Below are positions 50,515 to 59,568 of a stretch of DNA of 64,000 bases, in pieces. Both the position numbers and the translations under genes were made by a program. Below the pieces are notes generated by a model. That model was not told where the DNA came from. It saw only the letters and a list, made by a program, of their open reading frames with translations, and made no database searches. How positions within the stretch are numbered: position 1 is the first letter of the stretch; each line of letters starts with the position of its first letter. This DNA comes from Gimesia aquarii (GTDB lineage: Bacteria; Planctomycetota; Planctomycetia; Planctomycetales; Planctomycetaceae): contig NZ_CP037920.1 of the NCBI RefSeq assembly GCF_007748195.1, forward strand, positions 868,001 through 932,000, in the 5' to 3' direction.

Positions 50515-51501
50515 ATGGACGAACAAAATCAAACAGAAGCTGATAACTCCTCTGAGCAATCTGAAGCTCCAGGTGCTCCTCGACGCAGATTAGGTCGTGG
50601 ATTGAATGCCTTATTGGGGCGGGGTGGCTCTGATTCGGAATCAGAAAATCAGCCAGATCAAATGGGGGCAGACGGATCTGAAGCTTCTGTTCCTACTGAG
50701 CAGGATGAGATCGACATTGAGCTCATTGAACGGAACCCTTACCAGCCTCGCCAGGACTTTGCCTCTGAGTCGCTAAAGGAACTGGAAGGCAGTATCCGTC
50801 AGCACGGAATCCTGCAACCCTTACTTGTACGTCCCTTTGATGGAGCATACCAATTGATTGCCGGAGAGCGGCGATTGAAGGCAGCTCGCGAAGCAGGGTT
50901 GAAAACAGTTCCCTGCCGTGTGTTGAACCTGGAAGAGCGACAGGTTTGTGAAGTGGCGATTGAGGAAAACCTCAAACGTAAGGACCTGAATGTTCTGGAA
51001 AAAGCACAGGCTTTCAAAAATTACCTGAGTCAGTTCAACAGTACGATTGAGCAGCTCTCACAAAGATTAAGTCTGGATCGTTCCACAGTCAATAATATGA
51101 TTCGTCTACTCGAACTGGCAGAGCCCGTCAAACAGGCTTTGCAGAATGAGAAGATCTCGGCCGGTCATGCGCGGGCACTTCTGAGTTTGGAAGAAGATCG
51201 ACAGGTTGCCGTCTGTGAGCAGATTCAGGCGGAATCATTGTCGGTACGAAAGACTGAAGCTGAAGTTCGCAAAATCATCAAAGGAGAAGCTGATACGGTT
51301 CCCTTTGAGAATGCGAAGAAGTCTAAGGCAGTTCCTGAAATGACCAATCATCTGGTGGATCTACAGCAACAATTACGGGAAATCCTTGGAGCGAAAGTGG
51401 AGATCAAACTCAAGACAGATCATTCGGGACAAATCATGATTCCCTTCGATTCCAATGAGACGTTTGAACGGATTACCGGAGTATTACGAAAGAGCGCCTG
51501 A
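50515..51501 (+). CDS. parB: Chromosome partitioning protein ParB
   Basis: The 328-residue protein binds parS and slides on DNA as a CTP-dependent clamp. An Arg-rich start (RRRLGRGLNALLGRGG) fits ParB proteins that stimulate ParA. IELIERNPYQPRQDF opens the CTPase domain, and LIAGERRLKAAREAG is the CTP/GERR motif. The helix-turn-helix is IEQLSQRLSLDRSTVNNMIR, and the C-terminal dimer part is LVDLQQQLREILGAKVEI. ParA is not adjacent; the upstream gene is a glycosyltransferase. Two parS-like sites are close by. A terminator follows at 51537. Confidence 0.93.
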   Translation: MDEQNQTEADNSSEQSEAPGAPRRRLGRGLNALLGRGGSDSESENQPDQMGADGSEASVPTEQDEIDIELIERNPYQPRQDFASESLKELEGSIRQHGILQPLLVRPFDGAYQLIAGERRLKAAREAGLKTVPCRVLNLEERQVCEVAIEENLKRKDLNVLEKAQAFKNYLSQFNSTIEQLSQRLSLDRSTVNNMIRLLELAEPVKQALQNEKISAGHARALLSLEEDRQVAVCEQIQAESLSVRKTEAEVRKIIKGEADTVPFENAKKSKAVPEMTNHLVDLQQQLREILGAKVEIKLKTDHSGQIMIPFDSNETFERITGVLRKSA

Positions 51502-51536
51502 CTGAGAGATTATGGTTTTAGATTAGTACGTCAGTG

Positions 51537-51572
51537 ACCCGAAAGGCTATCACTTGTCTTTCGGGTTTGCTT
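51537..51572 (+). terminator. Rho-independent terminator after parB
   Basis: ACCCGAAAG (51537-51545) pairs with CTTTCGGGT (51558-51566), followed by a T-rich tail. The stop codon of the convergent cytochrome gene lies in the loop, so the hairpin overlaps that gene's 3' end. Confidence 0.8.
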
Positions 51573-53739
51573 TTTGTTGCAGGTTCAAAAGAATCTGTCG
51601 GAACGTGGGGTTCTCCGGCTGAAGGCGAATGAGTTTGTCGACCGACTCTAATGCTAACTTCCACTTTTCCTGTTTTTCATAAAGCAGGGTCAACATCAGT
51701 TGGAAATCGGCGGACTGTGGTTCCAGATCGCAGGCTTTAGTCAGCGCGGTTACCGCTTCGTCTTCTCGTCCTAAAAGATAATAGAGCAAACCGAGTCGGT
51801 ATTGTAGTAGTGCGTTCTCGGGTAGCAACTTTGCATCACGGGCTAATAGCTCTGCTTCTTCAGTCCTCAATTTTTTAACCTCATCGGCTTTTCCCAACTG
51901 TTCGAGAAGTTGAGCCAGGTTAGATCGCGGGCCTGCTACCGCTGGTGAGAGTTTGATGGCCGTACGAAATTCCTGTTCGGCTTGTTTCATATCACCCTGA
52001 TTGGCATAGAGAATCCCCAGACTCATGTGCGAGCCTGATTGATCTCCGTCAGTAAGTAACCCTGTCTTATACTCTTCCAAAGCGTTTTTCAGCGCCTGCT
52101 TGTTTTCTTTTGTATCCGGTAGAATGGGGAGTGAAGACAGAATGCGTCCAACCTCAGTTCGCACTCCACGCGAGGAATCTGTCAGTCCCTTGGCCAGTAA
52201 TTTCCCGATCTCATTTGCTTCTTTTTCGGAACGGGGAGTCCATCCATCAAAACCACGCAAGGCAGCCAGCCGAACGAGTTCTTCTTTTGACTTCAATGCC
52301 TTTTCAACTACAGCTCGACTTTCCTGGGTTTGATACCGAGTTGCTAATATCGAAACAGCGGTCGCGCGAACTACAGGGCCAACTTCCTTATTGCGTGTCA
52401 GTTTGATGAGGGCTCGCTCCGCATCAGGACTTCCCGTTCGGCCTGCTGCCAGTATTTCGCCATAGTGTGGATCATCTCGCCGTTTGGGACCGTACCATTT
52501 CTCGATGCTTTTCGCCGCCCATTCCGGAGTTTCATCGGGCTTTGTGTGACATTGGTTGCAGGCATTTGGCGTGCCCAATTTGACTGTCAGATCGGGACGA
52601 GGAATACGCAGGCTATGGTCGCGTCTGGGGTCAACCACCATATAGGTTTTGGAAGGCATATGGCATTCAACACATGAAGCACCTGTACTACCGACTTTGT
52701 GATGATGGTGACCGGGAACATCATATTTCGCTTCCAGATGACACTGGGTGCAAAGTTTATTGCCTTGAAACTTGAGACGTGTCGAATGAGGATCATGACA
52801 GTCGGTGCAGCGAACACCTTTGCGATACATTTTACTCTGGGTAAACGATCCGAAGACGTAGACTTCTTCATCGATCTGACCATCGGGATGATAGAGATGA
52901 TCTTCCAGCAACGAGAGTGCGTAATGATCATGAAAGCGATCAAGGGGTGTATGACCGGGCGCCACGTGCCGTCGATGAGAGTGACAGGGAGCACAACTTT
53001 CTAATTGTGCTGTGGCATCTTTACCCTTGAGTTTCGCCAAACCATAACCATAACGACGATCCCAGAACAGTGAGTTTGATTTGGCAAGTTTGACGTGAAT
53101 CGATCCTGGGCCGTGGCAGGCCTCACAACTGACTCGCATTTCGGAGAATGAAAAGTGATGTGTGTCGGTCGCAATGTCATAGTTTTTAGACCAGTTTGTA
53201 GTGTGGCATTCTGCGCACATATGATTCCAGTTTTGGGCCGAGCCAGTCCAATGCAAGGGATCATCAGGGCCAAATGGTTCATCAGGACTGGCGTAATACC
53301 AACGCTTCTGTTTTGTATCCCAGGTGACTGGTAATACCTGAATTTTACCTCGGTCCAATTCCGCGAGGTACTGTTGTAATGGTCTCACGCCGATGACGTA
53401 TTTCACTTCGAATCGAGCTGTCTTCCCATCGGGGCCCTGGGTGGTTACGTAGAATTTGTCATTCTCCCGTGTCATCGTAGATGTAATACCGAAGTGTTCG
53501 AGTTTGGTATCGTTGAAATCACCCAGTACAAATTCGGGAGTTGCCGGATTCATGGCAAGGTCGTGGTCGGAACCTTTCCAAAGTTCGGCTTCTTTCTGGT
53601 GGCATTGGAAGCAGGTTTGCCTACCGACATAAGTCGCCTGTTCGCCTTCCGGGAGGGCAGTCCACCAGTCGATGGCTAAACCGATTGATGTAATACTTAA
53701 CAGTACGATCAAACCGTAAATCCATCGTTTCTTCATCAC
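51550..53739 (-). CDS. Octahaem c-type cytochrome with HEAT and TPR repeats
   Basis: The 729-residue protein has an N-terminal signal anchor (RWIYGLIVLLSITSIGLAI) and eight CXXCH haem-binding motifs, from CFQCH at residue 43 through CAECH, CEACH, CAPCH, CTDCH, CTQCH, CVECH and CNQCH. HEAT-like repeats follow (VVRATAVSILATRYQTQE, LVRLAALRGFDGWTP, GVRTEVGRILSSLP), then at least three TPRs (HMSLGILYANQGDMKQAEQE and others). It is probably periplasmic and takes part in electron transfer; the redox partner is unknown. No haem-maturation gene is adjacent. Confidence 0.87.
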   Translation of the reverse strand: MMKKRWIYGLIVLLSITSIGLAIDWWTALPEGEQATYVGRQTCFQCHQKEAELWKGSDHDLAMNPATPEFVLGDFNDTKLEHFGITSTMTRENDKFYVTTQGPDGKTARFEVKYVIGVRPLQQYLAELDRGKIQVLPVTWDTKQKRWYYASPDEPFGPDDPLHWTGSAQNWNHMCAECHTTNWSKNYDIATDTHHFSFSEMRVSCEACHGPGSIHVKLAKSNSLFWDRRYGYGLAKLKGKDATAQLESCAPCHSHRRHVAPGHTPLDRFHDHYALSLLEDHLYHPDGQIDEEVYVFGSFTQSKMYRKGVRCTDCHDPHSTRLKFQGNKLCTQCHLEAKYDVPGHHHHKVGSTGASCVECHMPSKTYMVVDPRRDHSLRIPRPDLTVKLGTPNACNQCHTKPDETPEWAAKSIEKWYGPKRRDDPHYGEILAAGRTGSPDAERALIKLTRNKEVGPVVRATAVSILATRYQTQESRAVVEKALKSKEELVRLAALRGFDGWTPRSEKEANEIGKLLAKGLTDSSRGVRTEVGRILSSLPILPDTKENKQALKNALEEYKTGLLTDGDQSGSHMSLGILYANQGDMKQAEQEFRTAIKLSPAVAGPRSNLAQLLEQLGKADEVKKLRTEEAELLARDAKLLPENALLQYRLGLLYYLLGREDEAVTALTKACDLEPQSADFQLMLTLLYEKQEKWKLALESVDKLIRLQPENPTFRQILLNLQQKANPKDK

Positions 53740-53860
53740 ACTACTGCTTTATCAGTCTATCTTGAGAAGTCTATTTGATTAGTAGTTAGAGAATCATCTC
53801 TGTATCAATTATAGATCGGGTTTTAGGAGTGAACGAGAGCGTTATTGTGAGCAAATGGAA

Positions 53861-55213
53861 TCAGAGCTTATTGACAGTTTCTTCAGGGACTCTGTCTGCA
53901 GTAAAAGTCTCTTCTTCTCCCTGAATTTTCAACTCTGTTTCTTCATTTAATTTTAACAGTGGTAAAAATCGTCGCGCAATGCGGGCTTGTAACGTGACTC
54001 GAGAGTCATCACTGGAATATTCACGAGATAAGATCAGTGAATGATCTTCCAGTTGAGAAAGTAACTTCCCATTTCCTACCGGTGTATCAATTTCTACAAT
54101 GGCATAGCCGGATGCCAAACGGTCAATGACAGTTTGAGTTAGACGGTCCAAACCTTCTCCGGAAACAGCGCTGACACTGATAGCGTTATCATATTTTAAA
54201 CGTAAAACATCAAGTTTAGATCTGTCTTCGATCTTGTCTGTTTTGTTAAAGACCAGGATTGCATCCTGGTGATCAATGCCGATTTCATCCAGGACTTGAT
54301 AAACGGTTTTTATATGGTGTTCTACTTCAGGGTTGCTGGAGTCAACGACGTGTAGTAACAAGTCTGCTTGCCGCGCTTCTTCCAGTGTGGACCTGAAGGA
54401 AGCAACCAGATGATGCGGAAGGTCTCTTACGAATCCGACGGTGTCGCTGAGCAAAATTTCTCCCCAGTGTGGAAGTTCCCAGCGTCTCGTGCGCGTATCA
54501 AGCGTCGCAAATAATTTGTCGGCGATATAAACATCAGCGCCGGTGAGCGCATTCATTAGTGTGCTTTTGCCTGCGTTAGTATACCCAACAAGCGAAACAG
54601 TGAGATGATCGAACCGATGCGAGACGGTCCGCTCTCTACGACGTTCTACCTCGGAGAGTTTGCGTTTTAATTCTGAGACGCGTTTATCCAATAATCGTCG
54701 GTCTGTTTCGAGTTGCTTTTCACCAGGTCCACGGCCTGCACCCACACCCCCTTCAATTCGTTCCAAGTGAGTCCATAAGCGTTTCAAGCGAGGACGAAAA
54801 TAAAGTAGCTGTGCTAACTCTACTTGTAGTTTCGCTTCGTATGTTTTTGCATGAGTCGCGAAGATATCAAGAATCAATTCGCTACGATCAACGATCACTG
54901 TTCCTGTCTCTTCTTCGATGTTCCTTCCTTGAGAAGGGGAGAGATTATTATCAAAAACAATGAGTTCGGCATCAACGTGCTTCACCATCTGCTTGAGTTC
55001 CGCAAGCTTCCCTTTACCCAAACATGTAGCAGGGTGAGGATGCTCACGACTCTGGACGAGCGTACCAACGACTTTGACGCCAGCAGTTTCGACTAAACCT
55101 CGTAATTCATCTAAAGCTTGCTCTTTATTAATATGGCTTGAAGGAGAAATGACGGCGGCCAGAATGGCCTTTTTTTCTTTGACTTGCAGCTCTTCGCGTT
55201 TAGGATCTGCCAA
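53861..55213 (-). CDS. hflX: GTPase HflX
   Basis: The 450-residue protein is HflX, a ribosome-associated GTPase involved in rescue of stalled ribosomes under stress. The N-terminal HflX domain has LVQSREHPHPATCLGKGKLA and ELIVFDNNLSPSQGRNIEEE. The glycine-rich LERIEGGVGAGRGPGEKQLE links to the G domain. The G domain has GYTNAGKSTLMNALTG, SDTVGFVRDLPHHLVASFR, FNKTDKI and SAVSGEGLD. The best start is TTG at 55213, since a stop lies three codons upstream and no ATG is close. The C-terminal ~80 residues are the usual extension. Confidence 0.92.
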   Translation of the reverse strand: MADPKREELQVKEKKAILAAVISPSSHINKEQALDELRGLVETAGVKVVGTLVQSREHPHPATCLGKGKLAELKQMVKHVDAELIVFDNNLSPSQGRNIEEETGTVIVDRSELILDIFATHAKTYEAKLQVELAQLLYFRPRLKRLWTHLERIEGGVGAGRGPGEKQLETDRRLLDKRVSELKRKLSEVERRRERTVSHRFDHLTVSLVGYTNAGKSTLMNALTGADVYIADKLFATLDTRTRRWELPHWGEILLSDTVGFVRDLPHHLVASFRSTLEEARQADLLLHVVDSSNPEVEHHIKTVYQVLDEIGIDHQDAILVFNKTDKIEDRSKLDVLRLKYDNAISVSAVSGEGLDRLTQTVIDRLASGYAIVEIDTPVGNGKLLSQLEDHSLILSREYSSDDSRVTLQARIARRFLPLLKLNEETELKIQGEEETFTADRVPEETVNKL

Positions 55214-55416
55214 GGAGATTCAACCTTAATGTAATATAGTATAAACAGTCATGTGAGGACTGATTGTTGTCCCAACTCCTATCTCTCATTTTAACAGGTT
55301 GTTTATGAGAGAATAGGCTTTTTCTACACTACCGACACCAATTCCTGTTTGTAAGTTCATTTAGTAATTATCAGAGAGCCATACTAATTAAATTAACCAG
55401 AATGTATACATGTGTA

Positions 55417-57399
55417 TCATGCGGATTTTTTCATTAAAACGATATCCAGAGCATCTGCGCGGGTACAGGCTTCCCAGTATTCTTTAAATTCCTGATATTG
55501 ATTTTCAAACACAATACCCCCTCGATGGTCTACTTCGCGTTTACAAATGAGACATGAACCTTCGACAAATACGGATGCCTGATAACGCCCCCACTTACAT
55601 TCCAGTTCATGTGAGTAAGGCAATCCATAACCTTGATATCCTGCTGGGATTTCAATTTTGTGATCATCGGTGAAACGAACAGGGTTGGGAGTTTGTAACG
55701 CTGAAGTTCTTTTTTGGACATTTACCAGACCAACGGTATGCATTGATCCAATCCAGGGGATACGAAAAAGAATGATATCTTCAATCTGTCGGGACCATTT
55801 CTCCAGTGTAGTCCGGTAGGTATAACTCACTTTTTTAGAAATATCTTTGAGGTTGATAAATCGAGGTGATTCAATTCTGGCTCCTGTCAGATGAGCCGCT
55901 AGTTCTTTTTCCAGGGTGAGTGCCGTAGATTCTTCATTTCGGTTCACATATTTCAAACGAAGTTCCATGGCGGTATCGCCGGTCGTTGTTACTTCAGCTG
56001 TGAACTGATAACTGCAATCTTCTGACAAAACACCGTGACAGACGCGATTGATTTGATGACTTTGAGAACCACGATCAGGAATCGTGGTCAGTTCGCCGCC
56101 ATTGGAGTTCAGGAGTAGCGCCTGAGTACCTTGATCGTTTGTTGGCAGATCTTTAAATGTAACAGGTCCACCAGCAGGGTCTAACCAAAGACGCTTTCCA
56201 TTTTCCAAGTCAACACAAACGATGGCGTGGTCAAATCGTGCTCCCGGTAAAAAAGAGACTGAGCCGTTCATACGCGTAAGAAGGATCGCGATGTTACATT
56301 TGATTCCCAGATGTCTCAGCATGGAAACCATCAGAGATGATTTATCTTTACAGTCGCCTCGCATGTCCTCCAGCATGGAACCTACTTCACGCGTCTTTTC
56401 CAGGTTCAGTTCATTAGGGTGTCGTCCATACCTGACGTCTTCAGAAGAGTACTTATATATCGAATAGAGTTTCTCTTCTTCGCTCTGATCTTCCTGCGTG
56501 AGTTCTTCGGACAATTTCTGAATTTGGGAAGGTGTTTTTTGAGGTGGATCCAGATCCTGCATGTAAAATTTTGTGACCGGTTCCCAGGAAGACAGTGTTG
56601 TAAAATCGACCCATGGTAAGACATCCCTTGGATGAGGAGTTCCATCATCTGTTTCATAACCGGGGACATCACGCATGTCCCACTGGTAGACATGATATTT
56701 TCCCTGTTTCCATTTCTCAGGTGCTTGTTCTGTGAGATGTAATTTAAACTCAAGCGAAAACGGCTCGGCGATGGCGACAGTAAAACGCAGTCTACGACAA
56801 GGAATTGCAAAGCGCAAAAACTCTTGCCCCCACATACAGGCTGCAATTCGGTCTGGAGTAAAAAAATCTTGTTGCTCTTCGAATTCAACCGTCACACCTG
56901 GTCGAAGTGGATAAAAGTTTAAATAAGTTTGCCCATAGGGTTGAACGACTTTTTTGGCTTTCTTGGAACTCCCATCGGGGAGATGGACTTTGGCTGTTTG
57001 AATTTTATAAAGTGAGGTTTGGCGATCATAAAAACGGTAGACCTCATCCCATTGTGCTAACGATTCATTTGCATGAAGTTTTGTCAGATTATGCGCGCGT
57101 CTTGTGATTGTTCCATCTCGATGTAACACACAAACGGAATCGGATAAGAGAATGTATTCTCCCCAATGTTGTAATTCTTCTTCAGAAACTTCCGGCTGAC
57201 AGACTTCTTGATATGGGATGCGTGTTGCAAAGGAAAACGTGCTACGCGCCATTTTAAATCGGGTGCGCCAAAGCTTACGTTTTGGTTTCAAAGTCAATGC
57301 TTTACTGCTTTGATTCAATGCGAATGATTCTTTCAGTCTGCTGAAAATTGATAAGCGATGTCTGGGCAATTGTAGCGTTAAAGCAAGTCCAGGTGCCAC
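55417..57399 (-). CDS. DUF3857 / transglutaminase-like protein
   Basis: The 660-residue protein has an N-terminal DUF3857 domain (SDSVCVLHRDGTITRRAHN) followed by a transglutaminase-like domain. The likely catalytic triad is the Cys in MRGDCKDKSSLMVSMLRHL, the His in ARFDHAIVCVD, and the Asp in WLDPAGGP. There is no clear signal peptide. The frame opens with GTG at 57399; ATG at 57252 is a reasonable alternative. Neither has a ribosome-binding site. Proteins of this type are common in planctomycetes and Bacteroidetes; peptide cross-linking or protease activity is possible but unproven. Confidence 0.82.
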   Translation of the reverse strand: MAPGLALTLQLPRHRLSIFSRLKESFALNQSSKALTLKPKRKLWRTRFKMARSTFSFATRIPYQEVCQPEVSEEELQHWGEYILLSDSVCVLHRDGTITRRAHNLTKLHANESLAQWDEVYRFYDRQTSLYKIQTAKVHLPDGSSKKAKKVVQPYGQTYLNFYPLRPGVTVEFEEQQDFFTPDRIAACMWGQEFLRFAIPCRRLRFTVAIAEPFSLEFKLHLTEQAPEKWKQGKYHVYQWDMRDVPGYETDDGTPHPRDVLPWVDFTTLSSWEPVTKFYMQDLDPPQKTPSQIQKLSEELTQEDQSEEEKLYSIYKYSSEDVRYGRHPNELNLEKTREVGSMLEDMRGDCKDKSSLMVSMLRHLGIKCNIAILLTRMNGSVSFLPGARFDHAIVCVDLENGKRLWLDPAGGPVTFKDLPTNDQGTQALLLNSNGGELTTIPDRGSQSHQINRVCHGVLSEDCSYQFTAEVTTTGDTAMELRLKYVNRNEESTALTLEKELAAHLTGARIESPRFINLKDISKKVSYTYRTTLEKWSRQIEDIILFRIPWIGSMHTVGLVNVQKRTSALQTPNPVRFTDDHKIEIPAGYQGYGLPYSHELECKWGRYQASVFVEGSCLICKREVDHRGGIVFENQYQEFKEYWEACTRADALDIVLMKKSA

Positions 57400-57486
57400 T
57401 ATAAGAGGAGTAGGGTTCTTTTCTGATTCTTATTCAGTAAAGTGGCTCAAGGTAAAGATTTTGAAATACGCGAGCAGTAGAAATAG

Positions 57487-57516
57487 AAGAAGCGATCGAA
57501 ATTTCGATCGCTTCTT
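57487..57516 (-). terminator. 30-base perfect palindrome, probable terminator of the H1-like gene
   Basis: AAGAAGCGATCGAAA (57487-57501) and TTTCGATCGCTTCTT (57502-57516) are exact reverse complements with no spacer. It lies about 40 bases after the stop of the minus-strand H1-like gene. No long T run follows on that strand, so a protein-binding role is also possible. Confidence 0.5.
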
Positions 57517-57557
57517 ACTCGTTATGGCTTGTTGTCTCCAAATACTAAAATGGACGA

Positions 57558-57800
57558 CTATCGTTTCCGTTTAGCAGCTTTTTTCTTCTTTGGAGCAGCT
57601 TTTTTCTTCTTCACTGCTTTTTTCTTAGCAGCTTTTTTCTTCTTTGGAGCGGCTTTTTTCTTAGCAGCTTTCTTTTTTACTGCTTTTTTCTTCTTTGGAG
57701 CAGCTTTTTTCTTAGCAGCTTTCTTCTTTACTGCTTTTTTCTTCTTTGGAGCAGCCTTTTTCTTTGGTGCTGCTTTTTTCTTTGCCTTTTTCTTTGCCAC
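57558..57800 (-). CDS. Histone H1-like Lys/Ala/Pro-rich protein
   Basis: The 80-residue protein is almost entirely Lys, Ala, Pro and Val in repeats such as KKAAPKKKKAVKKKAA. This is like the C-terminal tail of eukaryotic histone H1 and of bacterial H1-like proteins (HctA or AlgP type). It is probably a DNA-binding, nucleoid-compacting protein, fitting the condensed nucleoids of planctomycetes; the role is inferred from composition. The start is GTG at 57800, with a perfect GGAGGA six bases upstream; an earlier in-frame start would include an unrelated 26-residue lead. The DNA of the opposite strand is low-complexity and T-rich. Confidence 0.8.
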   Translation of the reverse strand: MAKKKAKKKAAPKKKAAPKKKKAVKKKAAKKKAAPKKKKAVKKKAAKKKAAPKKKKAAKKKAVKKKKAAPKKKKAAKRKR

Positions 57801-57895
57801 CGCAAATCCTCCTTTGAGAGTTAAACGAGGGCTGCCTTGCCGCTGGCTCCGGGCTATAAGTCGGCAAAGGTCTGCCACAACGAATAAGAATTGAG

Positions 57896-57913
57896 TTTGT
57901 CAACCTTGACAAA
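57896..57913. promoter_or_regulatory. Inverted repeat upstream of the H1-like gene
   Basis: TTTGTCAACCTTGACAAA is a perfect 8+8 inverted repeat with a 2-base centre, about 95 bases upstream of the H1-like start. Each half contains a TTGACA -35-like hexamer on one strand, though no clear -10 box was found. It may be an operator. Confidence 0.4.
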
Positions 57914-58355
57914 CCCCGATGCTTACCCTTGTTGAAAATGAAGTATCATGAGATCAAACGATTTCTAAATTGACACTCATTACACAATAAGGACTTACAT
58001 CCATTTAATGTGGATCATCGTAAATATTTCCTAAAATTCTGCAAGTCATTTATTTTGTGAAATGACTATTTTTGGCTTGTTGTAAAGGCGCGCGTACTTT
58101 GTGATTCCACTTGAAGTCGTAACGTTTAAGTAATGATTTCATAAAACGCAACGTATGAGTCATAAAAAGAGGGGTTGATTTAACACTACTATAATAGCGT
58201 AAAAACAACCTCTTTGATGTTTTTAAAATCAGTTTGTTTATAAAAAGTTGTTTGAAAAAAACAGCAGAAGCGTTTTCAAAAAAGCATAAAAAGTACGTCA
58301 AATTTTTTTTGCTGTTTTCTGAAATTTTTTTGCTTGATCGCTTTTTTTGAGCGTT
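57914..58355. other. A/T-rich intergenic region
   Basis: About 440 bases with many A and T tracts (for example 58301-58345) separate the H1-like gene from the isomerase gene. A minus-strand open frame of 83 codons at 58050-58301 lacks coding character and is not called. No RNA gene was recognised. Confidence 0.4.
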
Positions 58356-59177
58356 TCAGACGCTTTCCCAGACATCTTTCATGTAACGAAAACTATCGCG
58401 CGCAATCAATTCTGCGCCTGGTTCATAATCAAAAACTTCAACAGAGATCCATCCTCGATAGCAACTTTCCTTCAGCGCTTTAAAGATGGGATGATAATCT
58501 GTCTCGCCCATTCCTGGTCCCAGGAGGTTAGAATCATTCACATGAAAGTGCCCTACTTTTGTATCATACTTCTGAATTAATTCAGGAATGGATTCTGTTT
58601 CAGCACCCAACATTGCTTTCACATCTTGATGTAAAACAAAATTATCGGCTTGAACCATATCAATCAGCTTCATTGCATCTTCACAGGTATTTATAAAATT
58701 GGTCTCTTTGGTTGTGAGTGGTTCCATGCAAATCCGCACACCCCGTTCTGCAATTAAAGGTAGGCAGTTTTGGAAAACTTCTGCGGCATTTTCGTATGCT
58801 TGCTCGGCTGACATGCCTTCTTCAATATCGCGTTGAAAAGGAGAACCAAACACCATTAAGTCACCACCAAGATCGGCACAAAGATTTCCCAGCTCAATGA
58901 GGTAGTCTGCAGTGTTTTTTCTGACCCCCGTATCGTTAGTGGTCAAATGTAACCCTTCTGTTTTTGCCAGAAGCCAATGCAGACCAATGATTTCCAAATC
59001 ACGGTCTTCAGCAGTTTTGCGGATTGCAGCTCGTTGTTCTGCAGAAATATCTGAGGGGCGGTCTGCAAAAGCGAATGGCGCTAATTCAATTCCTTTGTAG
59101 CCAATTTCGGCAATCAGATTACATTGTTTTTCCCAGTCCCAATCAACAAACAATTCCTGACAAATCGCAAACTTCAT
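58356..59177 (-). CDS. Sugar phosphate isomerase/epimerase (TIM barrel)
   Basis: The 273-residue protein has the xylose isomerase-like TIM barrel. Landmarks are EIGYKGIELAPFAFAD, IIGLHWLLAKTEGLHLT, DLMVFGSPFQRD, ICMEPLTTKETNFINT (a metal-ligand Glu), VLHQDVKAMLG and VGHFHVNDSN (His/Asp ligands), and WISVEVFDYEPGAE (a second Glu). It probably isomerises or epimerises a sugar or related compound with a divalent metal. The substrate is not readable. It is a single minus-strand gene, divergent from the YTV gene. Confidence 0.87.
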   Translation of the reverse strand: MKFAICQELFVDWDWEKQCNLIAEIGYKGIELAPFAFADRPSDISAEQRAAIRKTAEDRDLEIIGLHWLLAKTEGLHLTTNDTGVRKNTADYLIELGNLCADLGGDLMVFGSPFQRDIEEGMSAEQAYENAAEVFQNCLPLIAERGVRICMEPLTTKETNFINTCEDAMKLIDMVQADNFVLHQDVKAMLGAETESIPELIQKYDTKVGHFHVNDSNLLGPGMGETDYHPIFKALKESCYRGWISVEVFDYEPGAELIARDSFRYMKDVWESV

Positions 59178-59568
59178 GTAAGTATCTCACTTTACTATGG
59201 AAAAGATTTAAGAGTGAATTCATCCCTTTGAGGATAGCAGGCTGTCAATGTTTCATCGAGGTATAACAAGGTTTCTCTTAGATCAGTTTTGAAGATTGCT
59301 ATCACAGGAGTTACATCACATTTCCAGTAACCGAGTTTTGAGTGCTGAATCGGTCGAGTGCACGATTTTATATCGAAGCAGAACTCAACAGTGTATCGAT
59401 TGTAGTGATCGAACGGTTTGTGGTGACCACTGAGAAAAGAATGAGTAGTAAGACAAAGTGGAATAGGTGTATCGGTTAAGAGATGGCAAGTTTAGTGACG
59501 AAGTAGATTTTAACTGTATCCAGTTTTCAATTTTGTTTGCTGAAATGAATAAGTAGAGGAATAGACCA
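59178..59568. other. Divergent intergenic region before the YTV gene
   Basis: About 390 bases lie between the isomerase and the YTV-type gene. They should hold promoters for both. I saw no convincing promoter pair, repeat or RNA gene. Confidence 0.4.

Noticed and set aside
57529..57894. Plus-strand Phe-rich open frame opposite the H1-like gene
   Set aside because: It is the complement of the Lys-rich repeats, and the minus-strand gene has a perfect ribosome-binding site.
58050..58301. 83-codon minus-strand frame in the A/T-rich gap
   Set aside because: It has no ribosome-binding site, no recognisable domain, and a composition like the surrounding non-coding DNA.
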